Source: Lachnospiraceae bacterium
Lineage (GTDB): Bacteria > Bacillota > Clostridia > Lachnospirales > Lachnospiraceae
Direction: 5' to 3'
Length of the DNA stretch: 64,000 nt
Assembly (NCBI GenBank): GCA_029054245.1
Contig: JAIDFQ010000045.1
Span: forward strand, 1-64,000
The notes under the pieces were generated by a model, which worked only from the letters and a program-made list of their open reading frames with translations, was not told the origin of the DNA and did no database searches. The position numbers and the translations under genes are program-made. How positions within the stretch are numbered: position 1 is the stretch's first letter; every line of letters starts with the position of its first letter. Positions 24,490-33,088 of this stretch are shown here, piece by piece.

Positions 24490-25720
24490 CAGATGGATGT
24501 TATTGAGATTCAAAATAAAACAATTCATAAGAATACTTCCGGTTATCTTACTGGAAACTATTTTGTTTGTTTTGATTCTGGCGGGGGTCGGTATTTATGC
24601 GACAAGAGCGATTTACGGTGAAAAGGCGATAAAAGAGATTAAGGTTGGAATTGTCGCTGAGGGGGATGATCGGATGGCGGATATGTTGATCCGATTCGTG
24701 GGCGGCATGGATAGCTTTAAAGATGCGGTTTCCTTGGAGGTTATGTCAAGGGGAGAAGCGGAGTCTTTGCTTAAGGAAGGAGAAATCTATGGGGCTGTAA
24801 TCGTGCCAGAGGGAATTGTGGACAGCATTCTTTCTGGTGAGAACGTGCCGGCAAAGATATTGACCGGCAGTGCGTACAGCAGAATAGAGACGGAGGTTTT
24901 TGCCCAATTATCCCACGCCGGCGCATCCCTCCTTACAACGGCGCAGGCAGGAATTTATGCAGCGGATGACTTCTGTGCGGAAAACGAAAGACCAGACCTG
25001 ATCGGGCAGACGGAGGATGCGCTGAATGCGGCATATCTGAAGTATGCGCTTGCAAGGAGCACGCTTTTTAAGGAAAAAGAGGTGACCGCAGTAAAAGGGG
25101 TAAACCTGACAGACTATTATACCATTTCCCTGCTCTTTGCATTTCTATCCTTTGCAGGGCTTGCGTTCGGAAGATATATGCAGGTGGAAATGGAGGAGAG
25201 GGAGAAGCTGTTTAAAAGCCGCGGAATCGGTACGGTGCAACAGTATTTGATTGAGACGGCGGCATTTTCAGCTGTTTTTGCCCTGCTTGGCGCCATCCTT
25301 TCCTTCCCGTTTTATCTTTTTGTGATTCATAACAGTAAAAGTTCTTTTGCTGTAGGTCCTGTATGGATCATGATTTTGCCGATTTGGTTTTTGATGGGCG
25401 TGTTTCTGCGGGGGTTATTCCAGATTTTAGGGAACCATGCAGGAAGCATGGGTGTATGTTTTGTTGTGTTGATGGCGTTTATGTTTGCATCCGGCGTTTT
25501 TATTCCCTCTGCGTTTCTCCCTGCTTTTGTAGAAAAAGCAGGAACTTATCTTCCTTATAAAGCATGGATGGAAGGCATGGCAATGATTTTGCAGGGAAAA
25601 TATGATAGGAAGACGATGTCGGCGCTTTATACCATTGGGCTGAGCTCATTGGCGGCAGGTATTCTGGCAGCCGTATGCAGAGATCGGCTTGCTTTGCAGG
25701 GGAAAGGGAGGTATAGATGA
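24482..25720 (+). CDS. ABC-2 type permease, first subunit
   Basis: The 412-residue protein has one N-terminal membrane helix (about 17-41), an extracellular domain of about 170 residues, and five C-terminal helices, the usual layout of ABC-2 (YhgE/NatB-like) permeases. I use the ATG preceded by AGGA; a GTG four codons earlier is possible. It overlaps the ATPase gene and the second permease gene (ATGA), so the three are translated in a coupled way. Confidence 0.85.
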   Translation: MYSRWMLLRFKIKQFIRILPVILLETILFVLILAGVGIYATRAIYGEKAIKEIKVGIVAEGDDRMADMLIRFVGGMDSFKDAVSLEVMSRGEAESLLKEGEIYGAVIVPEGIVDSILSGENVPAKILTGSAYSRIETEVFAQLSHAGASLLTTAQAGIYAADDFCAENERPDLIGQTEDALNAAYLKYALARSTLFKEKEVTAVKGVNLTDYYTISLLFAFLSFAGLAFGRYMQVEMEEREKLFKSRGIGTVQQYLIETAAFSAVFALLGAILSFPFYLFVIHNSKSSFAVGPVWIMILPIWFLMGVFLRGLFQILGNHAGSMGVCFVVLMAFMFASGVFIPSAFLPAFVEKAGTYLPYKAWMEGMAMILQGKYDRKTMSALYTIGLSSLAAGILAAVCRDRLALQGKGRYR

Positions 25721-26757
25721 AAAATTGGCTACAGATATATACAATCCTCTGGAAACAATATCTGCAAAAGCACAGGCTGTGGATTGTTTTTCTGCTTCTT
25801 CTTTGCTTTGCGGCAAGCATCATAGGAAAAGCAGACACTTCTGGCAAAGAAGAATACCGTGGAATTGCAGTCGGTGTCTGCTGGGAGGATGAAAAGGGAA
25901 AAGAATTGTTTCAGATGCTTGAAAACGAAGAAGGGATTTTCCGGTTCCTTGGGTATGCGGATAAAGAAGAGATGATAAGGCATGTGGAAAACGGAACACT
26001 GGAATGCGGCTATCTTTTTCCAGAGGACTTTTATGAGGAGGTGCTCAAACAAGGGGCGAGGAATCAGGTTACGCTTTACTACTCACCTGCATCTTCCGCT
26101 TACAAGATTTCCTATGAGGTGGTATTTGCGGATTTATTTCAGATGCTCTCTGAGGACATTCTAGTTCAATATTTTGATGGAATCGGTTTTGAAACAGCAG
26201 GGCTTCTTTTACTTGAGGAGCAGTATGCGCAAAATGGGAGCACCTTTCATTTTGAATATGAGGCGGTTGAGCAGAAGGGCAGTGAAAAATCTGAAAATCT
26301 CGATACGTTTAGAGGCTGTATCGGGGTGATGATCTTCCTTATGAGCCTTCTGGGGCTGGGGAATGCCATGGAACAGGAGAATACCTTTAAGAAGATGCCT
26401 GGCAACGTTCATAGGCGTCTGAAGTCTGGTAGTATTCATGTGGCAGTGCTAGGGAGCATTCTGATGGGCGGCGGCTGCCTTCTGATGAGGAATCTGGGAA
26501 GCGGCAGGCATGGGGCGGCTAGAGATGTCATGGCTCTTTTCGTTTTTTTCATTGTGCTTGAGCTATATGTTCGGTTTTTAAATCTTTTCATCAAAAAGAG
26601 CCGGGTTCTGTACAGCTTTCTTCCTGCGCTGATTTTGGGAAGCTGCATTTTCTGTCCCGTATTTATCCGCGTGGGAAACTATATAGAGGGGGCAGACTGG
26701 ATTGCTAAATTGTTCCCAGTTTCTTACTTTCTTGACGCGGCAAGTGGAAAACTTTAG
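25717..26757 (+). CDS. ABC-2 type permease, second subunit
   Basis: The 346-residue protein repeats the layout of the first permease: one N-terminal helix (about 22-38), an extracellular domain of about 160 residues, then four or five helices. The two subunits are diverged paralogues that would pair around the single ATPase. It begins on the ATGA of the first permease stop. No substrate clue is visible. Confidence 0.83.
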   Translation: MKNWLQIYTILWKQYLQKHRLWIVFLLLLCFAASIIGKADTSGKEEYRGIAVGVCWEDEKGKELFQMLENEEGIFRFLGYADKEEMIRHVENGTLECGYLFPEDFYEEVLKQGARNQVTLYYSPASSAYKISYEVVFADLFQMLSEDILVQYFDGIGFETAGLLLLEEQYAQNGSTFHFEYEAVEQKGSEKSENLDTFRGCIGVMIFLMSLLGLGNAMEQENTFKKMPGNVHRRLKSGSIHVAVLGSILMGGGCLLMRNLGSGRHGAARDVMALFVFFIVLELYVRFLNLFIKKSRVLYSFLPALILGSCIFCPVFIRVGNYIEGADWIAKLFPVSYFLDAASGKL

Positions 26758-26872
26758 ACAAAACTGTTATTTCTCGACATATAATCCGCAGTTTTGATGC
26801 TGGGAGTGCCGGAAAAGGTAAAATACTGTCTAAAAGCATCTGAATAATTGGGTAGAAACTTTTTAGGAAAAA

Positions 26873-26881
26873 TGTTATACT
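26873..26881 (+). promoter_or_regulatory. Extended -10 promoter of gdpP
   Basis: TGTTATACT (TG-N-TATACT) lies 54 bases before the gdpP start. There is no good -35 at normal spacing, so it is probably an extended -10 promoter like that before the Bce-type regulator gene. Confidence 0.5.
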
Positions 26882-26934
26882 AAGTAAGTATATTTGTATC
26901 AATTACATCTGACTACAGAGGGGTATTTGTTAGA

Positions 26935-28998
26935 ATGGCTCCATTAAGAAGCAAAATGAGATTAAAGGGAAGGCTGAAAAGATACATGCAGACTTCTTTA
27001 TATCTGGGTTTTTTGTTGATGATCGTAAATCTGGCGGTATATCTTTTCAGCATACCAGCTGGTCTTATTGTGACCTGTTTTACATTGCTATACTTTGCAG
27101 TAGTGGTATCCTTGCAGCTTTATAATAAGCCTGTCATCATGAATGAAATGGTGAGCTTTGCCACGCAGTATGGACAAGTTCAAAAGGTGCTTTTAAGAGA
27201 GCTGGAGATTCCTTATGCGATGTTGGATGACGCGGGTCACATTATCTGGACGAATGAAGCTTTTGAGAGAGTGGTACATAAGGCAAAGGGCTATAAGAAA
27301 TCAATCACATCTCTTTTTCCTTCCATCACGAAAGAAAAGCTTCCTTATGAGACGGAATTTACGGAGACAGATATTGTATTTGAAGAGAGCAATTATGTTG
27401 CCAAGATGCGCAAGCTGTCAATGAGGGATATGCTTGAGAGCAGTGATATCGTGGAAGCGGATGATTCCAACGGTTTCTTGATTGCATTTTACCTGTTCGA
27501 TGAAACAGCGCTTAAGATCGCGCTTCAGGAGGTGGATGACCAGAGTCTTGCAGTTGGCATGATTTATCTGGACAATTATGATGAAGCCCTCGAGAGCGTA
27601 GAAGAAGTAAGGCGTTCTCTGCTGATTGCATTGATAGACAGAAAGGTCAATAAATATATTGCCGCCCTTGACGGTATTTGCAAGAAGATCGAGAAGGACA
27701 AGTATATGATTATCCTCCGCAAAAAGGCGACGATGCTTCTTCGGGAAAGCAAGTTCGATATCCTGGAGGATGTGAAGACGGTCAACATTGGCAATGAGAT
27801 GGCGGTGACCATCAGTATCGGTCTTGGCGTAGACGGTCTGACTTATGCGCAGAATTATGAATTTGCCCGCAATGCGATAGACCTTGCACTGGGGCGCGGA
27901 GGCGACCAGGCAGTTGTCAAAACCCCGCAGAATGTCACTTATTTTGGAGGCAAGAGCCAGCAGGTGGAGAAGAACACAAGGGTGAAGGCGAGAGTCAAGG
28001 CACAGGCCCTTAGGGAAATCATTTCCACGAAGGAAAGAGTGCTGATTATGGGGCATAGACTTGCCGATGTGGACAGTTTTGGCGCGGCGGTGGGAATTTA
28101 CCGGATTGCAACCACACTGGATCGGAAAGCCAACATTGTTTTGAATGATGTGAGCGCTTCTATGAAGCCTATGGTGGATTTGATTAGGAGTCATGAGGAA
28201 TATAATGAAGATATGATCGTTACCAGCCAGCAGGCGTTAGAGCTGGCGGGAAATGGAACCGTACTTGTGGTTGTAGATGTCAACAAACCCAGTATTACAG
28301 AATGTCCTGAACTTCTTAGAATGTGCAAATCCATTGTAGTACTGGATCATCACAGGCAGGGGGCGGAGATTATTGAAAACGCCACGCTTTCCTACGTGGA
28401 AGCATATGCTTCCTCTACCTGTGAGATGGTTTCAGAGATTTTACAGTACATTGGAGAAAACATCAAGATCACGGCGGAAGAGGCAGATTGCATGTATTCC
28501 GGCATTGTAGTGGATACCAATAATTTTATGACGAAAACAGGTGTCAGAACCTTTGAGGCGGCGGCATTCTTAAGGAGAAATGGTGCAGATGTGACCAGGG
28601 TGCGCAAACTCTCCCGGGAAGATGCCACGGAATATAAGGCAAAAGCAGATGCAGTGAGTCAGGCGGAGATTTACCGGAAGTCCTATGCAATCTCGACCTG
28701 CAGCAGCGAAGATATACAGAGTCCTACCGTTGTTGGCGCACAGGCAGCCAATGAACTTTTGAATATCAAAGGCGTAAAGGCAAGCTTTGTCCTTACAGAG
28801 TATCAGAATCAGGTATTTATCAGCGCAAGAAGCATTGATGAGGTCAATGTGCAGATCATCATGGAAAAGATGGGCGGCGGCGGACATTTAGGCACAGCAG
28901 GTTGTCAGCTTAACGGCGTTTCCATTCCTGAGGGTATTGGCATTCTGAAAGGGACTTTAGACAAGATGATTGCCGAAGGCGATCTGTCAGCAGAGTAG
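26935..28998 (+). CDS. gdpP: Cyclic-di-AMP phosphodiesterase GdpP
   Basis: The domains follow the GdpP order: two membrane helices (about 20-60), a degenerate PAS domain (about 85-170), a modified GGDEF domain (about 200-330) and the DHH-DHHA1 phosphodiesterase (about 370-685). The DHH part shows MGHRLADVDSFGAAVG, VVVDVNKP, LDHHRQG and GIVVDTNNF, and the DHHA1 end has GGGGHLGTAG. It degrades cyclic-di-AMP to pApA, setting potassium and osmotic balance. At 687 aa it is about normal. It forms an operon with rplI and dnaB, as in many Firmicutes. Confidence 0.95.
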   Translation: MAPLRSKMRLKGRLKRYMQTSLYLGFLLMIVNLAVYLFSIPAGLIVTCFTLLYFAVVVSLQLYNKPVIMNEMVSFATQYGQVQKVLLRELEIPYAMLDDAGHIIWTNEAFERVVHKAKGYKKSITSLFPSITKEKLPYETEFTETDIVFEESNYVAKMRKLSMRDMLESSDIVEADDSNGFLIAFYLFDETALKIALQEVDDQSLAVGMIYLDNYDEALESVEEVRRSLLIALIDRKVNKYIAALDGICKKIEKDKYMIILRKKATMLLRESKFDILEDVKTVNIGNEMAVTISIGLGVDGLTYAQNYEFARNAIDLALGRGGDQAVVKTPQNVTYFGGKSQQVEKNTRVKARVKAQALREIISTKERVLIMGHRLADVDSFGAAVGIYRIATTLDRKANIVLNDVSASMKPMVDLIRSHEEYNEDMIVTSQQALELAGNGTVLVVVDVNKPSITECPELLRMCKSIVVLDHHRQGAEIIENATLSYVEAYASSTCEMVSEILQYIGENIKITAEEADCMYSGIVVDTNNFMTKTGVRTFEAAAFLRRNGADVTRVRKLSREDATEYKAKADAVSQAEIYRKSYAISTCSSEDIQSPTVVGAQAANELLNIKGVKASFVLTEYQNQVFISARSIDEVNVQIIMEKMGGGGHLGTAGCQLNGVSIPEGIGILKGTLDKMIAEGDLSAE

Positions 28999-29053
28999 GC
29001 TTTCAACATTAAGAGAAAAAGCGAAAAGCAGTTTCACGCAGATGGGAGTAGTT

Positions 29054-29506
29054 ATGAAAGTAATATTATTAGAAGATGTAAAGAGTCTCGGTAAAAAGGG
29101 AGATGTGGTAGATGTAAATGACGGATACGCAAGGAACTTTGTCTTGCCGAAGAAGCTTGGCATAGAAGCGAACAACAAAAACATGAACGACTTAAAATTG
29201 AAAAAGGCAAATGACGAGAAGCTTGCGAAGGAACAGCTTAAGGCTGCCCAGGATTTTGCAAAAGAGATGGAAGAGGACGAGGTGGTCCTATCCATCAAAG
29301 CAGGTGAAGGCGGCAGAACCTTCGGTTCTATTTCTACCAAGGAAATCGCACAGGGTTATAAGGACCAGTGTGGAAAGGAAATCGATAAGAAAAAGATTAT
29401 TCTTCCCGAGGCAATTAAGAGCTTTGGGGTGTTCGAGGTAGGTGTCAAACTTCATCCAAGTGTAACGGGCAAATTAAAAGTGAAAGTAACACAGATGAAA
29501 GGTTAG
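29054..29506 (+). CDS. rplI: Large ribosomal subunit protein bL9
   Basis: The 150-residue sequence starts MKVILLEDVKSLGKKGDVVD and has the L9 linker helix and C-terminal domain (GGRTFGSISTKEIAQGY). I use this start, which follows GGGAG; a longer frame reaching into gdpP is not part of L9. It lies between gdpP and dnaB. Confidence 0.96.
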   Translation: MKVILLEDVKSLGKKGDVVDVNDGYARNFVLPKKLGIEANNKNMNDLKLKKANDEKLAKEQLKAAQDFAKEMEEDEVVLSIKAGEGGRTFGSISTKEIAQGYKDQCGKEIDKKKIILPEAIKSFGVFEVGVKLHPSVTGKLKVKVTQMKG

Positions 29507-29513
29507 ATGATAA

Positions 29514-30854
29514 ATGGCAGCAACGGAGGAAGCGCTTTTAAAGCGGGTATTACCCCATAGCATAGAGGCGGAGCAATCGGTCATTGGATCCATGATTATG
29601 GACAGGGAGGCCATCACGGTAGCGTCCGAAATCATATCTGGTGATGATTTTTATAACAGGCAGTATGGGGCTGTATTTGACACCATGGTAGAACTGAATG
29701 ATGAGGGTAGACCAGTGGATCTTGTGACGCTGCAGGACAGGCTTAGGGAGAAGGATGTGCCTCCTGAGGTCAGCAGCCTTGAATTTATCAGAGATTTGAT
29801 TACGGCAGTGCCGACTTCCGCAAACATAAAATATTATGCGGGCATTGTCGCCGAAAAGTCAACGCTTCGGAAGCTGATTCGTCTGAACGAAGAGATTGCC
29901 AATACCTGTTATGTAGGGAAGGAAAATCTTGAAGTGATTTTAGAGGACACAGAAAAACGTGTCTTTGAACTGGTGCAGAAACGCAATACTGGAGAGTTCG
30001 TCCCTATCAGGCAGGTAGTGATGAACGCCATGGATAAAATAGAAAAAGCATCTAAGAGCAATGGAAATGTAACGGGTATTGCAACCGGATTTATCGATTT
30101 GGATTACAGGACAGCCGGCATGCAGCCCTCTGATTTGATTTTGGTTGCAGCAAGACCCTCCATGGGTAAGACCGCTTTTGTCCTTAATATTGCCCAGTAT
30201 GTGGCGTTTAAATTGAACCAGACGGTGGCAATATTTAGTCTGGAAATGAGTAAGGAACAGCTTGTGAACCGTCTCTTTTCCCTAGAGTCTAAGGTGGATT
30301 CCCAGCATCTGCGTACCGGTAATCTTTCCGATGCAGAGTGGGAAAAGCTGATAGAAAGTGCAGGCGTGATAGGAAAGTCTAATTTGATCATAGACGATAC
30401 GCCCGGTATCAGTATTTCGGAACTGCGCTCTAAGTGCAGGAAATATAAGCTGGAACATGATTTAAAGATTATTATTATCGACTACCTGCAGTTGATGTCA
30501 GGAAGCGGACGAGGGTCAGACTCCAGGCAGCAGGAGATTTCAGACATATCCCGTTCTTTAAAAGCACTGGCAAGGGAACTAAATGTGCCGGTGGTAGCGC
30601 TTTCCCAGCTTTCCCGTGCAGTGGAGCAACGCCCAGATCATAGACCCATGCTCTCAGACCTTCGTGAATCTGGCGCCATCGAGCAGGATGCGGATGTAGT
30701 CATGTTCATATACAGGGATGATTACTACAATAAGGATACAGAAAAGAAAGGCATTGCGGAGATCATTATAGCCAAGCAGAGAAATGGTCCCATCGGCACC
30801 ATAGAACTGGTATGGCTGCCGGATTACACCAAATTTGCGAATTTGCAGAAATAA
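29514..30854 (+). CDS. dnaB: Replicative DNA helicase DnaB
   Basis: The 446-residue protein begins with the helical N-terminal domain (LPHSIEAEQSVIGSMI) and contains the RecA-type ATPase with Walker A ARPSMGKTAF, the DYLQLM Walker B and the switch motif NRLFSLESKV. It is the ring helicase at the replication fork. It follows rplI by seven bases. A terminator follows at 30890. Confidence 0.96.
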   Translation: MAATEEALLKRVLPHSIEAEQSVIGSMIMDREAITVASEIISGDDFYNRQYGAVFDTMVELNDEGRPVDLVTLQDRLREKDVPPEVSSLEFIRDLITAVPTSANIKYYAGIVAEKSTLRKLIRLNEEIANTCYVGKENLEVILEDTEKRVFELVQKRNTGEFVPIRQVVMNAMDKIEKASKSNGNVTGIATGFIDLDYRTAGMQPSDLILVAARPSMGKTAFVLNIAQYVAFKLNQTVAIFSLEMSKEQLVNRLFSLESKVDSQHLRTGNLSDAEWEKLIESAGVIGKSNLIIDDTPGISISELRSKCRKYKLEHDLKIIIIDYLQLMSGSGRGSDSRQQEISDISRSLKALARELNVPVVALSQLSRAVEQRPDHRPMLSDLRESGAIEQDADVVMFIYRDDYYNKDTEKKGIAEIIIAKQRNGPIGTIELVWLPDYTKFANLQK

Positions 30855-30889
30855 AAGTAGTTTCAAGTACATATTACCATATACATTAC

Positions 30890-30926
30890 AAAAGAGGACA
30901 AGCCATAAGGGCATGTTCTCTTTTTT
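30890..30926 (+). terminator. Terminator after dnaB
   Basis: A stem of about 11 bp, AAGAGGACA-A-GCC against GGGC-A-TGTTCTCTT, ends in six T residues. It closes the gdpP-rplI-dnaB operon. Confidence 0.8.
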
Positions 30927-30990
30927 AACATAAGGATGTCCGCGAAGCGTGACGCCATTGTTCAAAAATAGAAAAAGAAAGGAGAACAAT

Positions 30991-31782
30991 ATGAAACAGG
31001 CAGAAAAAATTTATATGATTTCGGACGCAGCGAAAAAAGTACAGGTGGAGGCGCATGTGCTCAGATACTGGGAGGAGGAATTAAAGGTGCCGGCGAAGCG
31101 GAATGAAATGGGGCACCGCTATTACACAGAAGAGGATATCAGCAGATTCCAGAAAGTGAAGGAGCTAAAGGAACAGGGACTCCAGCTTAAGGCAATACGT
31201 CATATGCTGAAGAATGGTGATCTTAAGACACCGATCATGCTGTTTGAGAAGCCAGAAGTCGAAAAAGAAATACAGACTGTGCAGGCGGCGGAATCACAGG
31301 CATCATCCGCTGCGGAGGAAGTGGATTTAGGTAAGCATCACGTGATTATGGTAAAGAAGGGAGAGTTTCTCCCTGTAGAAGGCGGCACAATGTCGATTCA
31401 GGAGGAAAGCCGGGAGCAAAAGAGCTTAAGGCTTCAGCAGCTTTTAAAGGAGATGATCGTGGAAGCAGTGCAGACGAACAACAAGCAGATTTGTCAGGAA
31501 ATCAAAGAGACCCTTTTGAAAGAACTGGATTATCAGTTTAGATTGCAGGAGGAAAAGGAAGACGCCAGAGAGGAGGAACGTCTGCAGAAGCAGGAGGAAC
31601 ACTATCAGAAGATTGACGAAATGCTTCGCGCTTACAATCAGAAAGGCAGAAGGGCTAAAAAAATGCGGGAAAAAGCAATTCCTGTGAAGCAGGAGGAAGA
31701 AGGCGGAAAGGGAGAAGAACAGGAACAGAAGCAGAAAGGCATGAAGAGAGGTTTTCTAAGAAAAAAGCGTTCAATCGTATGA
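30991..31782 (+). CDS. MerR family transcriptional regulator with coiled-coil tail
   Basis: Residues 5-73 form the MerR winged helix (YMISDAAKKVQVEAHVLRYW and HRYYTEEDISRFQKVKELKE). The rest (190 residues) is long, acidic then very rich in Gln/Glu/Lys with a likely coiled coil (about 145-215), and lacks cysteines for metal sensing. The start follows AAAGGAG. Such MerR-like proteins next to dnaB may act in chromosome maintenance; that is inference. Its stop codon lies within a bidirectional terminator. Confidence 0.82.
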   Translation: MKQAEKIYMISDAAKKVQVEAHVLRYWEEELKVPAKRNEMGHRYYTEEDISRFQKVKELKEQGLQLKAIRHMLKNGDLKTPIMLFEKPEVEKEIQTVQAAESQASSAAEEVDLGKHHVIMVKKGEFLPVEGGTMSIQEESREQKSLRLQQLLKEMIVEAVQTNNKQICQEIKETLLKELDYQFRLQEEKEDAREEERLQKQEEHYQKIDEMLRAYNQKGRRAKKMREKAIPVKQEEEGGKGEEQEQKQKGMKRGFLRKKRSIV

Positions 31783-31793
31783 TTGAACGCTTT
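31764..31793. terminator. Bidirectional terminator between MerR and ferredoxin genes
   Basis: A perfect 13-bp stem, AAAGCGTTCAATC with GATTGAACGCTTT and a GTAT loop, spans the stop codon of the MerR gene. A/T runs flank both sides, so it can serve both convergent genes. Confidence 0.85.
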
Positions 31794-31807
31794 AACTATA
31801 CCTTCGT

Positions 31808-31978
31808 TTATGCCTCAGAAATAGCGCCTACAGGGCATCCGCCAGCGCAGGAACCGCAGCTGATGCAGGTATTAGGATCGATTTCAAACTTTCCATCACC
31901 TTCGCTGATAGCACCTACAGGACATTGTCCAGCACAAGCACCACAAGAGATACAAGCGTCACTAATTACATATGCCAT
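31808..31978 (-). CDS. 2[4Fe-4S] ferredoxin, 56 aa
   Basis: Two classic cluster motifs are present: CISCGACAGQCP (9-20) and CISCGSCAGGCP (38-49). This is the clostridial-type low-potential electron carrier. I start at MAYVISDAC; a longer frame upstream is not conserved. Its stop faces the bidirectional terminator. It is encoded downstream of pflA on the same strand, so it could supply electrons to that radical SAM enzyme, though flavodoxin or other carriers may do so. Confidence 0.93.
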   Translation of the reverse strand: MAYVISDACISCGACAGQCPVGAISEGDGKFEIDPNTCISCGSCAGGCPVGAISEA

Positions 31979-32140
31979 GATCAAATCCTCCTTAAATATG
32001 TTCGTATTTAAAAATACGACCTTCATTGATATTTTATTATCAAACTCTTCTTACATTTTAATATAAAATCATGGGGAATACAAGTAAAATATCCCTAAAA
32101 TTACTTTTTGTAACGGCGCTGGAGCTGTTTGGCTTACAAG

Positions 32141-32896
32141 CTACATGACTGCTTCGTCACGGCGCTTGCGGATACCTTTTAATATGACTTCTTTCTTTTC
32201 CACTATTTTATTTTTGTCCATAGCGGGTACGCCTGCAAGTTTGTAGGGAATGCCCAGCTTTTCGTATTTGGATTCGCCCATGGTGTGGTAGGGGAGCACA
32301 TCTAAAGCCTTTAAGTTGCTGAATTGTCCTATAAAGTAGCCCAGCTCAAATAGGTAGGTATCATCATCAGTGATACCGGGGACTACGACGTGGCGAATCC
32401 ACATATCCACATGTTTCTGGTTCAAATATTCTGCAAAGGCAAGGATGCCGTCATTGGGCTGTGCGGTAAGCTCTTTGTGTTTTTCAGGATCAATATGTTT
32501 GATGTCAAGCATCACAAGGTCGGTAAGTTCCATCAATTTATCCAGTTTTTTGATAAATTCTGTGTTGTCCCGCTTAAAGGCGATACCGGATGAATCGATA
32601 CAGGTATGCACGTTGTTTGCCTTTGCAATTGTAAAAAGGTCGATTAGAAAATCTACCTGCATTAAAGGTTCACCGCCGGTAACAGTGATGCCTCCCTTTT
32701 TGTAAAACTCTTCATTTCTTTTATATTGCTCAAAAATTTCTTCTGGTTCCATCATTGTACCGCCGGTCATTGCCCAGGTATCAGGATTATGGCAGTATGC
32801 ACAGCGCATAGGGCATCCTTGAACGAATACTACGAACCGCGTACCGGGACCATCTACGGTGCCAAAACTTTCTAACGAATGAATTCTTCCTTGCAT
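32141..32896 (-). CDS. pflA: Pyruvate formate-lyase activating enzyme
   Basis: A radical SAM protein of the PFL-activase type: cluster motif C28-x3-C32-x2-C35 in GCPMRCAYCHN, GGEPLMQ for SAM binding and DIKHIDPEKH further on. At 251 aa it is the short form with no extra ferredoxin insert. It uses SAM to place the glycyl radical on pyruvate formate-lyase. The pflB genes are about 6 kb away, so it is not in their operon. The ATG follows GGGAG on its strand. Confidence 0.94.
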   Translation of the reverse strand: MQGRIHSLESFGTVDGPGTRFVVFVQGCPMRCAYCHNPDTWAMTGGTMMEPEEIFEQYKRNEEFYKKGGITVTGGEPLMQVDFLIDLFTIAKANNVHTCIDSSGIAFKRDNTEFIKKLDKLMELTDLVMLDIKHIDPEKHKELTAQPNDGILAFAEYLNQKHVDMWIRHVVVPGITDDDTYLFELGYFIGQFSNLKALDVLPYHTMGESKYEKLGIPYKLAGVPAMDKNKIVEKKEVILKGIRKRRDEAVM

Positions 32897-33025
32897 AACA
32901 AAATCTCCCTTCCTATTTCAATCTATAGTATATCAGATTGCACAAAAAAAACCAATCACTCGGCGTAATTCTAAAAAAATATTCGCAATAGTTAATATAG
33001 AGCAAGAGTGCTTTTGGCAATAATA

Positions 33026-33062
33026 AATGGACTGTAAAATTTTGAAAACTTTACAGTCCATT
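33026..33062 (-). terminator. Terminator of the GH18-like gene
   Basis: A perfect 13-bp stem, AATGGACTGTAAA with TTTACAGTCCATT, has an 11-base loop. It lies 26 bases after the minus-strand hydrolase stop, with a T-rich tract on that side. Confidence 0.7.
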
Positions 33063-33088
33063 GTGTTGCATATAAATTTCATTAAATA

